From: an uncultured Collinsella sp.
GTDB taxonomy: Bacteria; Actinomycetota; Coriobacteriia; Coriobacteriales; Coriobacteriaceae
Reading direction: 5' to 3'
Length of the DNA: 21,463 nt
Assembly (NCBI GenBank): GCA_902461085.1
Contig: CABPWH010000036.1
Coordinates: 1-21,463, forward strand
Part shown: piece by piece, positions 11,827-19,267 of the stretch
Numbering within the stretch: the first letter of the stretch is position 1
Layout: each line of letters opens with the position of its first letter
The notes under the pieces: model-generated
The model's input: the letters and a program-made list of their open reading frames with translations, nothing else
Database searches by the model: none
What the model was told of the DNA's origin: nothing
Translations under genes and position numbers: made by a program

Positions 11827-13065
11827 ATGACAAAAGACGATAGACAAGCGTTCGAGGTGCCCGATCGACTCTTTGAATACGTGAGGTCGGTCGTCGACAA
11901 TCGCGCGCTTGCAACGGTGCTGCTCTTTTTGCTGAGCCTGCTGCTGATTGGCATCGACAACATCGCCGGAATCTTGACGGTGCTGCTTGTCGGCTTTTTG
12001 CTGATCGATCGATTTGAGATCGTGCGCCGCTGCATGGTGATTGGCGGCGCCGCGTGGGCCATGACGTTGGCGATTGGCGCCATGACGTTCGGCGGCATCG
12101 AAGGGCCGGTGCTGTTCGATGCCGGCTTTGTATTCAACATGCTTGGCTTTGTGCTGGCGCTTGCCGCGTGCGTGCTGTTCTTGTGTGGCCGCGCCCTGTA
12201 CTACCAGGGCTACGAACAGGGCGAGCAGCATGCCGATTGTGTGCTGGCCGCTCGTATTCAAGATCGCCTGATCGATCACCCCGACACCTGGGACAACATC
12301 GACGGCGACTTTTTGGAGGCCGAGGGCGCCCTTAACCGCGTGCGTGACCGTGAGCGCAAGGTGCAACAGGCCTTGCGTGACGAGTCGCATCGCAAGGACG
12401 ATCTGGTCACGTACTTGGCACATGACCTACGCACCCCGCTTGCCAGTGTGGTGGGCTATCTTTCGCTACTGCAAGAGGCTCCTGAGCTGCCGGTTGAGCA
12501 ACGTGCGCACTTTACGGGCGTGGCTCTCGACAAGGCGCACCGGCTCGATGCGCTCATCGAAGAGTTCTTCGATATCACGCGCTTTGACTTCCACGATATC
12601 GTGCTCACGCGCGGCTATGTTGATCTGGGGCTGCTGCTGGCTCAGGTGGCTGACGAGTTCTATCCCATCCTCAACGAGCAGCATAAGGAAGTCCAAGTTG
12701 ATATTCGCGAGGATCTGACGGTGCTCGTGGATGGCGACAAAATGGCTCGCGTGTTCAACAACATCATGAAAAACGCTATTGCCTATAGCTATGAGGGCTC
12801 GACTATCACGATTGAGGCCGGGCGCCAAGACGATGGCGGCGTGCGCGTGCGCTTTATCAATCAGGGCGATCCTATCCCTGCGGCTAAGCTCAAGGTGATC
12901 TTTGAGAAGTTCTATCGCCTGGATGCGGCGCGTGCGACCAATCGCGGCGGCGCTGGACTGGGGCTTGCCATTGCCAAGGAGATCATCGCGGCACACGGCG
13001 GTACCGTTGCATGTGAATCGACGCCCGAACACACGATATTCACCATCGAGCTGCCCGCCGCATAG
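11827..13065 (+). CDS. Sensor histidine kinase, VanS-like, with four membrane helices
   Basis: Protein of 412 aa. Hydrophobic segments lie at about 28-42, 45-60, 70-88 and 100-120, joined by short loops, so there is no large extracellular sensor; the signal is probably sensed in or at the membrane. A linker helix precedes the HisKA H-box LAHDLRTPLASVVGYL (H199). The HATPase domain carries the N-box FNNIMKNAIAYS, an F-box-like IFEKFYRLD and G-box GGAGLGLAIAKEI. ATG 11827 is used, with GAGG upstream; longer readings overlap the response-regulator gene. It would phosphorylate the regulator encoded at 11105. No vanHAX-type ligase or dipeptidase genes are nearby, so glycopeptide resistance is not implied. 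Confidence 0.93.
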   Translation: MTKDDRQAFEVPDRLFEYVRSVVDNRALATVLLFLLSLLLIGIDNIAGILTVLLVGFLLIDRFEIVRRCMVIGGAAWAMTLAIGAMTFGGIEGPVLFDAGFVFNMLGFVLALAACVLFLCGRALYYQGYEQGEQHADCVLAARIQDRLIDHPDTWDNIDGDFLEAEGALNRVRDRERKVQQALRDESHRKDDLVTYLAHDLRTPLASVVGYLSLLQEAPELPVEQRAHFTGVALDKAHRLDALIEEFFDITRFDFHDIVLTRGYVDLGLLLAQVADEFYPILNEQHKEVQVDIREDLTVLVDGDKMARVFNNIMKNAIAYSYEGSTITIEAGRQDDGGVRVRFINQGDPIPAAKLKVIFEKFYRLDAARATNRGGAGLGLAIAKEIIAAHGGTVACESTPEHTIFTIELPAA

Positions 13066-13127
13066 CCAGCGTGCCCTTACAAACACTTGACAATGCGCTC
13101 ACGTACATATGAGCCGCGATTTCTACT

Positions 13128-13153
13128 ATCGATACTGCTGAATTGATATCGAT
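13128..13153 (+). promoter_or_regulatory. Inverted repeat ATCGATA-N12-TATCGAT before pstB
   Basis: A perfect 7-bp dyad (13128-13134 and 13147-13153) ends two bases before the pstB ribosome site TGGAGG. It could be an operator or a hairpin affecting translation. TTGACA at 13087-13092 is a good -35, but I see no well-spaced -10. Confidence 0.4.
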
Positions 13154-13168
13154 GTGGAGGTATGCGGT

Positions 13169-14044
13169 ATGACGGCTGCTGCGGCTGTGGAGCCCACGGA
13201 GCTTGAAGAACTCATGAAAGCGCAGGTCGAGGCCGCGCGCGAGCGCGAGGTTGGGGATGCGACTCGCCCCACGGCAGAGGATCTTGCCGCCTCGCCGACG
13301 CGCATCGACGTCGAGGGCCTCGACCTGTTCTATGGCGACCATCATGCGCTCAAGGACGTGAATATCAAGATCCGCGACAAGCAGATCACCTCGTTTATCG
13401 GGCCTTCGGGCTGCGGAAAGTCCACGTTGCTGCGCTGCTTTAACCGCATGAACGACGGCATCAAGGACTGCCGAATCGAGGGCAAGATTGCGCTCGATGG
13501 TCAAGATATCCTGGGCGATTACGACATCTGCCGCCTTCGCCAGCGCGTGGGCATGGTGTTTCAGCGCCCCAACCCGTTTCCCATGAGCATCTACGACAAC
13601 GTCGCCTACGGTCCTCGCGGAATGGGAGTGCGCGACCGCGTCGTGCTCGACGAGCTGGTCGAAGACTCCCTGCGACGCGCCGCTCTGTGGGACGAGGTCA
13701 AGGACAAGCTCAAAGAATCGGGTCTGGGTCTTTCGGGCGGCCAGCAGCAGCGTCTGTGCATCGCCCGTGCGCTGGCCGTGCAGCCCGACATTCTGCTGAT
13801 GGACGAACCGACCTCGGCGCTCGACCCCGTATCGACGCTGGTGGTGGAGCAGCTGGCCTGCGAGCTCAGGGAGACCTGCACGCTGGTGGTCGTTACGCAC
13901 AACATGCAGCAGGCTGCGCGCATCTCCGACTCGGTCGCGTTCTTTTTGCTGGGCGAGCTGGTGGAGCATGCGCCCACTGCCCAGCTCTTCAAAAACCCGA
14001 TCGATCCGCGCACGGCGGATTATTTGACGGGCCGTTTTGGCTGA
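13169..14044 (+). CDS. pstB: Phosphate ABC transporter ATP-binding protein PstB
   Basis: Protein of 291 aa. Walker A is GPSGCGKST (78-86), with the Q-loop in VFQRPNPFPMSIYDNVAYGPR (a segment diagnostic for PstB), signature LSGGQQQRLCIARAL, Walker B ILLMDEPTSALDP, and H-loop VVVTHNMQQA. It energises import of inorganic phosphate by the PstSCA complex. The usual length is about 250 aa; here about 45 extra N-terminal residues, Glu/Ala-rich and probably helical, precede the ABC domain. ATG 13169 is supported by TGGAGG at 13155-13160. Neither pstS, pstC, pstA nor phoU is adjacent. The PhoB/PhoR-like genes that follow fit a phosphate-sensing role. Confidence 0.95.
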   Translation: MTAAAAVEPTELEELMKAQVEAAREREVGDATRPTAEDLAASPTRIDVEGLDLFYGDHHALKDVNIKIRDKQITSFIGPSGCGKSTLLRCFNRMNDGIKDCRIEGKIALDGQDILGDYDICRLRQRVGMVFQRPNPFPMSIYDNVAYGPRGMGVRDRVVLDELVEDSLRRAALWDEVKDKLKESGLGLSGGQQQRLCIARALAVQPDILLMDEPTSALDPVSTLVVEQLACELRETCTLVVVTHNMQQAARISDSVAFFLLGELVEHAPTAQLFKNPIDPRTADYLTGRFG

Positions 14045-14108
14045 TACCATCTAGTACAGGCACCTTTAGGGTTAAGATGCGGTCATGTCGGCCGCAAAGG
14101 GGTTCAAC

Positions 14109-14837
14109 ATGATCTATTACGTCGAGGACGATGACAACATCAGGGATCTGACGGTCTATGCGCTGCGCAAGCAGGGAATCGAGGCCGAGGGCTTTTCGTG
14201 CGACGGCGAGTTTAAGGCCGCCGTGGCGCGACGGGTGCCCGATGCTGTGCTGCTCGATATCATGCTGCCCGATACCGATGGTTTGGCGATTATGCGCCGC
14301 CTCCGCGCCGACCGCCTGACGGCGACGGTGCCCATCATGATGCTTACCGCCAAGGACACCGAGCTCGACAAGGTGATGGCGCTCGATGGCGGTGCCGACG
14401 ATTACCTGACTAAACCCTTCTCGCTCATGGAGCTTGCGAGCCGCTGCCGCGCACTGCTGCGTCGCGGCGGAATGGTCAAGCAGGCGAGCGATGTGCTCAG
14501 CGTGGGCGACATCGTGCTCTCGCCCAGCCATCGCGAGGTGACCGTTGCCGGCGAGCCGCTTAAGCTCACCCTGCGCGAGTTCGACCTGCTCGAGTACCTT
14601 ATGCGCAAGCCCGGCGTGGTCTTTACCCGCGAGTCGTTGCTGCAGAGCGTGTGGGGCTGGGACTTCGACGGCGGTTCGCGCACTGTTGACGTGCACGTGC
14701 AGACGCTTCGCCAAAAACTGGGCGAGCATGCCAGCGCCATCGAGACCGTGCGCGGCGTGGGCTACCGCTTGGCCGAGCCTTCTGCCGGTGATGGTGCCGA
14801 AGGTGACGTCACCGCGGCCACCGCATCGGAGGAGTAA
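14109..14837 (+). CDS. PhoB-like response regulator (OmpR family)
   Basis: Protein of 242 aa from ATG 14109, which has AAAGGGG upstream and gives the normal receiver start MIYYVEDDDNIRD; an in-frame ATG at 14085 lacks a ribosome site. The receiver domain has D50 in VLLDIMLPDTDG and a KPF switch lysine. The winged helix (about 130-225) ends TVRGVGYRL. A short Ala/Glu-rich tail closes the protein. It is 64 bp behind pstB and almost touches the kinase gene (3-bp gap), so pstB, regulator and kinase probably form one unit. This context makes phosphate control the likely role, although sequence alone does not separate PhoB/PhoP from other OmpR-family members. Confidence 0.92.
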   Translation: MIYYVEDDDNIRDLTVYALRKQGIEAEGFSCDGEFKAAVARRVPDAVLLDIMLPDTDGLAIMRRLRADRLTATVPIMMLTAKDTELDKVMALDGGADDYLTKPFSLMELASRCRALLRRGGMVKQASDVLSVGDIVLSPSHREVTVAGEPLKLTLREFDLLEYLMRKPGVVFTRESLLQSVWGWDFDGGSRTVDVHVQTLRQKLGEHASAIETVRGVGYRLAEPSAGDGAEGDVTAATASEE

Positions 14838-14840
14838 CCC

Positions 14841-16265
14841 GTGGTCTTCGCCCCCCAGGGAAAACATACGCTGTCGCACCGCGTTTTTGTGACGATCTTT
14901 GTCTGCGCCATGGCGGTTATCGTGGCGTTTACGGTGCTGGGTGCGTTCTTTGTGCAAAACACCTTGGCGGATGCCACGAGTGCCAATCTGGCGCAGGAAA
15001 CCGAGCTCATTGCTGCCGCCCTCGACGAGCAGCAGGAGCCCATCCCGTTCTTGCGTAGCCTCGATCGCGAGGACTTGCGCATCACGCTGATTAACAAGGA
15101 TGGATCGGTTGCCTACGACAACGAGGCGTCGCCTTCCACACTGCCCAACCATGGCGATCGCCCCGAGGTCATCGAGGCCTTTGAGAATGGTTCGGGTTCC
15201 GCGGAGCGCGCAAGCTCTACGCTCGACGAGATTATGCTGTATCGCGCCGTCGCCCTTGATAACGGCCAGGTTGTCCGCTTGGCGCAGGCCCAGCCTGGCG
15301 TTGCAGCGATTTTGCTGTCGATGGTGGCGCCGATGCTGCTTATCGCAGCAGCGGGCGCGGTACTCTCGTTTTTTATGGCGCGCCGCGAGTCCCGTGCCAT
15401 CATCGCGCCGTTGCAAGAGGTGGATTTGGACCACCCACGCCGTAGCTATGAGCACGCCTATGCCGAGATGGTCCCCATGCTTGAGCGTATCGAGTCGCAG
15501 CGCCAGGAACTCAAGCGCCAAATGGCGGTGCTGGCGGACAACGACCGTATGCGCCGCGAGTTCACGGCGAATATCACCCATGAGCTCAAGACGCCGCTTA
15601 CGGCGATTTCGGGCTATGCCGAGCTCATCGCAAATGGCATGGTCGAGGGCGAGGACGACCTGCGCAACTTTGGCGGTCGCATCTATCGTGAGGCGGGCCG
15701 CTTGGCAGCGCTTGTCAACGACATCCTTACGCTGTCTAACTTGGACGAGGCCGAGCGTGCAACTGAGGGCGAGGCGGTGCCCATTGGGTCCACGGAGCCT
15801 ATTGAGCTCTCGCGTGCCATCTACGCGGTTGAGCAGCGTCTTGAACAGGTCGCCCGTCAGGCGAATGTGACGATAAGTCATGAGACCAAGCCTGTGGTCA
15901 TCGAGGGCGTGTCGCGCTTGATTGACGAGCTCATCTATAATCTGGCAAGCAACGCCATCCGCTACAATCGACCCGGCGGTACGGTTACGCTGCAGTGCGG
16001 CACCAACGACGAAGGCCATCCGTTCCTTGCGGTCGCCGACACGGGAATCGGTATCGCGCCTGAAGAACAGGGCAAGGTATTTGAGCGGTTCTATCGCGTG
16101 GACAAGAGTAGGTCCAAGGCGCGCGGCGGAACCGGTCTGGGGCTTGCCATTGTCAAGCATGCGGCCCTGTATCATCACGCCACGCTCGATCTGTCGAGCG
16201 AGTTGGGCGTGGGAACCACCATTACGGTGACGTTTCCCATACAGCAGGACGAGCCATTCGCATAG
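14841..16265 (+). CDS. PhoR-like sensor histidine kinase
   Basis: Protein of 474 aa. TM1 (about 14-38) and TM2 (about 156-178) flank an extracellular domain of about 115 residues. That domain contains LRITLINKDGSVAYDNEASPSTLPNHGDRPEV, a pattern seen in the PAS-like outer domain of Gram-positive PhoR kinases. The HisKA H-box is ITHELKTPLTAISGYAEL (H247). The HATPase domain has an N-box around LIYNLASNAIRYNRPGG and G-boxes DTGIGIAPEEQ and GGTGLGLAIVKHA. GTG 14841 is supported by GGAGGAG at 14828-14834, which overlaps the end of the regulator gene and indicates translational coupling. Confidence 0.94.
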   Translation: MVFAPQGKHTLSHRVFVTIFVCAMAVIVAFTVLGAFFVQNTLADATSANLAQETELIAAALDEQQEPIPFLRSLDREDLRITLINKDGSVAYDNEASPSTLPNHGDRPEVIEAFENGSGSAERASSTLDEIMLYRAVALDNGQVVRLAQAQPGVAAILLSMVAPMLLIAAAGAVLSFFMARRESRAIIAPLQEVDLDHPRRSYEHAYAEMVPMLERIESQRQELKRQMAVLADNDRMRREFTANITHELKTPLTAISGYAELIANGMVEGEDDLRNFGGRIYREAGRLAALVNDILTLSNLDEAERATEGEAVPIGSTEPIELSRAIYAVEQRLEQVARQANVTISHETKPVVIEGVSRLIDELIYNLASNAIRYNRPGGTVTLQCGTNDEGHPFLAVADTGIGIAPEEQGKVFERFYRVDKSRSKARGGTGLGLAIVKHAALYHHATLDLSSELGVGTTITVTFPIQQDEPFA

Positions 16266-16290
16266 CGATACAACATAGATATTGATGTAG

Positions 16291-16335
16291 ACGCCGCATT
16301 TGACTTTCGGGTGCGGCGTTGTTGTGCAATTTTAC
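16291..16335 (+). terminator. Terminator after the PhoR-like kinase
   Basis: ACGCCGCA (16291-16298) pairs with TGCGGCGT (16312-16319) around a 13-nt loop, followed by a T-rich stretch TGTTGTGCAATTTT. Confidence 0.65.
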
Positions 16336-16384
16336 GATTGCTTCCGACATTTTTACAGGAGAGCCTGTTTCTTATGTATAGAGT

Positions 16385-16413
16385 TTGGTCTCGGTAAAAA
16401 GATGCGATAACAT
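16385..16413 (+). promoter_or_regulatory. Probable promoter of the Wzz/tyrosine-kinase operon
   Basis: TTGGTC (16385-16390), a 17-bp spacer and TAACAT (16408-16413). The leader to the start codon is about 45 bases. No other candidate is better placed. Confidence 0.5.
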
Positions 16414-16460
16414 ACGGACAGTTTTGTCAATCCGAACTGGGGAAATGAAAGGCAAGCTGC

Positions 16461-17117
16461 ATGACCCTTCTCGAACTGTTCCAGCTGCTCAAAAAGCACC
16501 TTCAGCTGGTCATCACCCTTCCGGTGGTCTGCGCGATCGCCATGGGCATCGTGTCCTTCGCCGCGATGGACAACACCTATACCGCGACGACGAGCATGTA
16601 CATTCTCGCCAAGACCGACGATAGCGGCCAGATGAGCTACAACGATCTCTCGGCGAGCCAGATGCTTTCCAACGATATCGCCACGCTGCTGGATAGCGAT
16701 AGCGTTAAGAGCGGCGCCGCCAAGGAACTGGGCCTCACCGATCTGGATGACTACAAGGTGTCTGTTTCCTCCGAGACCACCACGCGTGTCATTACGCTTT
16801 CGGTTACCGGCACCGATGCCAAGGAGACGGCTGAGGTCGCAAAGGCCATAGCTAGCTCGGTGAGTACGGTCGCTCAGAACGTCGGCGCTGCCCAGAGCAT
16901 CAACGTTATCGACGAGGCTAAGACCCCCGAAGCCCCCAGCGGCCCCAAACGCACTCTGTATATCGCCGTCGCGTTCCTCGCCGGTATCTTTATCGCAGTT
17001 GCCTATGTCGTTTTGGCAGACATGCTTAATACCCGCATCCGCGGTGCCGAAGAGGCAGAAGAGCTCCTGGGCATTCCCGTTGTTGGCCGAATTCCGGCTA
17101 TGAAAGGTGGTAAATAG
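16461..17117 (+). CDS. Wzz-type polysaccharide chain-length modulator / tyrosine-kinase activator (CpsC/YwqC-like)
   Basis: Protein of 218 aa with the family layout: TM1 (about 18-38), an extracytoplasmic domain, a Pro-rich segment KTPEAPSGPKR, TM2 (about 167-187) and a cytoplasmic tail ending near VVGRIPAMKGGK. In Gram-positives this protein sets polysaccharide chain length and activates the partner tyrosine kinase through its C-terminal tail. The conserved N-terminal MTLLELFQLLKKHLQLVI helix is present. ATG 16461 is preceded by a modest GAAAGG. The kinase gene begins 3 bp after its stop, as expected for a CpsCD-type pair. Confidence 0.9.
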   Translation: MTLLELFQLLKKHLQLVITLPVVCAIAMGIVSFAAMDNTYTATTSMYILAKTDDSGQMSYNDLSASQMLSNDIATLLDSDSVKSGAAKELGLTDLDDYKVSVSSETTTRVITLSVTGTDAKETAEVAKAIASSVSTVAQNVGAAQSINVIDEAKTPEAPSGPKRTLYIAVAFLAGIFIAVAYVVLADMLNTRIRGAEEAEELLGIPVVGRIPAMKGGK

Positions 17118-17119
17118 GC

Positions 17120-17857
17120 ATGGCTAAGGCAAAGAACACCGATAAGCTCGTTGTACAGAATGCCGCCAAGACCCTTCTGGCCAACATCCGCTTTGCGAGC
17201 GTGGACGACCCCATTCGCACCATTACCGTCACGTCCTCGATTCCCAACGAGGGTAAGTCTACGGTTTCCATCAACCTTGCCCAGGCTATCGCCACCAGCG
17301 GCAAGAGCGTCCTGCTGGTCGAGGCTGATATGCGTCGCAGATCCCTTGCCGATATGCTCGGTGTTCGCTCCCGCGGCGGACTCTATGCAGTCCTGTCCGA
17401 GCAGGTTTCTATCGACCAAGCAATTGTCGAGACGGGTCAGAAGAACTTCTACTTCCTCGATGCCGAGCCGCATATTCCCAATCCTGCCGACATCATCGTC
17501 TCTCACCGCTTTGCCAAGCTGGTAAAGGCACTGTCCGCCAAGTTCCAGTACGTCATCTTCGATGCTCCTCCGGTCGGCACCTTCATCGATGCTGCCGAGA
17601 TCGCAAGTCTGACCGACGGTGCGCTTTTTGTCGTGCGCGAGGATTTCACCAAGCGCGAGGAGGCGCTCAACGCCATCGGTCAGCTTAAGAAGTCCGAGAA
17701 GGTCAAGCTCATCGGTACCGTTATGAACTACTGCGAGACCGAGACCAGCGAGTACTACTACTCCTACTGCACCAAGGACGGTAAGAAGGTGAAGAAGGGC
17801 TCCGACGATCAGGGGACTTCCAAAAAGGGCATCTTCACCAACCGAGCAAACGTTTAG
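17120..17857 (+). CDS. Bacterial tyrosine kinase (CpsD/CapB/YwqD-like)
   Basis: Protein of 245 aa, the cytoplasmic BY-kinase half. Walker A is SSIPNEGKST (39-48), Walker A' VLLVEADMRR (64-73) and Walker B YVIFDAPPVGTF (about 145-156). The C-terminal tyrosine cluster is EYYYSY (Y212, Y213, Y214 and Y216), the autophosphorylation site type of this family, followed by a Lys-rich tail. Phosphorylation of the cluster controls polymer length and export together with the upstream membrane partner. The start ATG 17120 is 3 bp after the Wzz-like gene. Confidence 0.93.
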   Translation: MAKAKNTDKLVVQNAAKTLLANIRFASVDDPIRTITVTSSIPNEGKSTVSINLAQAIATSGKSVLLVEADMRRRSLADMLGVRSRGGLYAVLSEQVSIDQAIVETGQKNFYFLDAEPHIPNPADIIVSHRFAKLVKALSAKFQYVIFDAPPVGTFIDAAEIASLTDGALFVVREDFTKREEALNAIGQLKKSEKVKLIGTVMNYCETETSEYYYSYCTKDGKKVKKGSDDQGTSKKGIFTNRANV

Positions 17858-17874
17858 TTGATTAAGGCTGACCT

Positions 17875-18525
17875 ATGCGTGACATTCATTGCCATATCTT
17901 GCCGGGTGTAGACGACGGCGCCGCCGATCTCGATGAGAGCTTGGCGATGCTCGAGGCTGCCAAGCGGGCCGGTGTAACCAGAATCGTTTGCACTCCTCAC
18001 TGCCGTGATCCCTATTTTGATTACGACAAGATGTGGGATGCCTTTGAACTGCTGCGTGATAACGCTGACGGTTTTCCGCTCCAGATGGGCTTCGAGGTCA
18101 ACCATCGAAAGCTCGTTGAGCTTGGTATCGATGCCGCGGAGCACTTGCATTTCGATGGGACCAACGAGTTTCTGCTCGAGCTTTCGACGCATGCCGATGC
18201 GTATGCGTTTAGAGAGTACGAGAACACGATTTACGATTTGCAGTGCCGTGGCTACCAGGTGATCATCGCTCATCCTGAGCGCTATCGTGCGGTTCAAAAG
18301 GATGTAAGCGTGGCGGAGCGCCTGGTCGATATGGGCTGCAAGCTGCAGGCTTCGGCGGACTTTATTGCCGGCGGTCGCTTTGGTCGCGAAAAAAAGCCGG
18401 CACAGCGCCTGTTCGATCAGAACCTGTACAGCTTCATCGCGAGCGATGCCCATAACGTGGGTCATTACGACTGCCTGGCGAAGGCTCGCGCGAAGTTTAG
18501 CGTGCGCGGAGCTCATTTTCGCTAA
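17875..18525 (+). CDS. PHP-type tyrosine-protein phosphatase (CpsB/YwqE-like), short form
   Basis: Protein of 216 aa. The N-terminal MRDIHCHILPGVDDGAADLDES gives the PHP metal-binding HxH; CTPHCRD, the ELSTHADA region, IIAHPERY and IASDAHN supply further metal ligands. It dephosphorylates the tyrosine kinase encoded just upstream. Relatives are usually about 240-255 aa; this one stops about 25 residues after SDAHN, so the last helices are missing or degenerate, although all metal ligands appear kept. The order Wzz, kinase, phosphatase differs from streptococcal cpsBCD but is common in Firmicutes and Actinobacteria. A GNAT gene, not a glycosyltransferase, follows. Confidence 0.88.
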   Translation: MRDIHCHILPGVDDGAADLDESLAMLEAAKRAGVTRIVCTPHCRDPYFDYDKMWDAFELLRDNADGFPLQMGFEVNHRKLVELGIDAAEHLHFDGTNEFLLELSTHADAYAFREYENTIYDLQCRGYQVIIAHPERYRAVQKDVSVAERLVDMGCKLQASADFIAGGRFGREKKPAQRLFDQNLYSFIASDAHNVGHYDCLAKARAKFSVRGAHFR

Positions 18526-18564
18526 AATCTGTCCCTAACGTTCGCGTTGAATGAAAGGGCAGCT

Positions 18565-19065
18565 ATGGATATCCAACTTAAGACGGGATGCTTTGATGAC
18601 GCGGCGTTGGTGCGCCGCGTCGTTATTATGGACGAGCAGGGCTACGAGAATGAGTTCGACGCTATCGACGAGGATCCGAACTGCATTCATGTGACGCTCT
18701 ATGTAGACGGCGAGCTTGCCGGTTGCTCGCGCGTGTTTCCCGAAGAGCTTGAGCGCGTGGCTGACGCAGAGGCCCCGGTGTTGCCGGCATGCGACATGGA
18801 CGAAGACGTTGCGGCGGGGGAGACCTACATTATGGGGCGCGTCGCCGTGCTGCCGGCTATGCGTCGTCGCGGACTGGCGAGTGCGATCGTGGAGACCAGT
18901 GCTTCGTGTGCACGCGATGCCGGCGCTAAGCTTATTAAGCTGCATGCGCAGGAATACGTGCTGCCGCTTTATGCAAAGGCGGGCTACACGCAAATTGCCC
19001 CGGTAGATTACGAAGACGAGGGCCAACCCCATGTCTGGATGGCCAAGCGCGTAGATGGCAGATAG
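18565..19065 (+). CDS. GNAT-family N-acetyltransferase
   Basis: Protein of 166 aa. The GNAT core is visible: strand HVTLYVDGELAGCSRVF, then YIMGRVAVLPAMRRRGLASAIVETS with the acetyl-CoA pyrophosphate loop RRRGLA, helix CARDAGAKLIKLHAQEYVLPLYAKAGY and a terminal strand. It resembles YjdJ/ElaA-type acetyltransferases in length and in the HAQ...YxKxGY motif. The substrate is unknown. ATG 18565 has GAAAGGG at 18553-18559; a TTG at 18547 is in frame but lies before the ribosome site. Confidence 0.88.
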   Translation: MDIQLKTGCFDDAALVRRVVIMDEQGYENEFDAIDEDPNCIHVTLYVDGELAGCSRVFPEELERVADAEAPVLPACDMDEDVAAGETYIMGRVAVLPAMRRRGLASAIVETSASCARDAGAKLIKLHAQEYVLPLYAKAGYTQIAPVDYEDEGQPHVWMAKRVDGR

Positions 19066-19103
19066 GGACGTTCCTTTTCTGCCGGCAGTTGGGGACACTC
19101 CTT
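19065..19103. repeat. Short repeat pair around CTGCCGGCAG
   Basis: GGGACGTTCCTT (19065-19076) and GGGACACTCCTT (19092-19103) are direct repeats matching at 10 of 12 positions. They flank the palindrome CTGCCGGCAG (19079-19088). The composition (GGGAC, T-run, GGCAG) recalls the arms of the 2383-2541 element, and this one too starts at a gene's stop codon. Confidence 0.55.
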
Positions 19104-19108
19104 GGCAA

Positions 19109-19181
19109 TTGACGCATTGGAGCGCTCGGACATACAGTTTTTCGATTCCGTATGTATATATGCGCGTTAATGGGTTATAAA
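19109..19181 (+). promoter_or_regulatory. Promoter and operator candidates before htpG
   Basis: TTGACG (19109-19114) with TACAGT (19133-19138) gives an 18-bp spacer. The dyad ACATAC (19130-19135) and GTATGT (19150-19155) overlaps the -10 and the start region, a repressor-like position. A second -10, TATAAA (19176-19181), has a poor -35. No CIRCE or HAIR element is recognised. Confidence 0.35.
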
Positions 19182-19212
19182 ATCTAAGTCTGAACATAGC
19201 AGGTCTGCGATG

Positions 19213-19237
19213 CGGCTCGGGCGACCGGGCCGTTTTT
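19213..19237 (+). terminator. Terminator-like hairpin in the htpG leader
   Basis: CGGCTCGG (19213-19220), loop GCGA and CCGGGCCG (19225-19232) are followed directly by TTTTT. It lies downstream of every promoter candidate and 30 bp before the htpG start, so it is either the end of the GNAT transcript or an attenuator. Confidence 0.6.
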
Positions 19238-19267
19238 GCGGACAGGGGTAGCGCGAAAGGACTGCAC

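Noticed and set aside
9567..13065. Vancomycin-resistance cluster
   Set aside because: No D-Ala-D-Lac or D-Ala-D-Ser ligase, dehydrogenase or VanX-type dipeptidase gene is present; two-component systems of this type are common regulators.
13989..16178. Very long minus-strand reading frame (729 codons) opposite pstB, phoB-like and phoR-like genes
   Set aside because: It is a shadow of three well-supported genes in GC-rich DNA; its translation is low-complexity (His, Arg, Gly and Leu rich) with no domain.
16461..18525. Start of a capsule biosynthesis cluster
   Set aside because: No glycosyltransferase, Wzx or Wzy gene follows; the next genes are a GNAT acetyltransferase and htpG.
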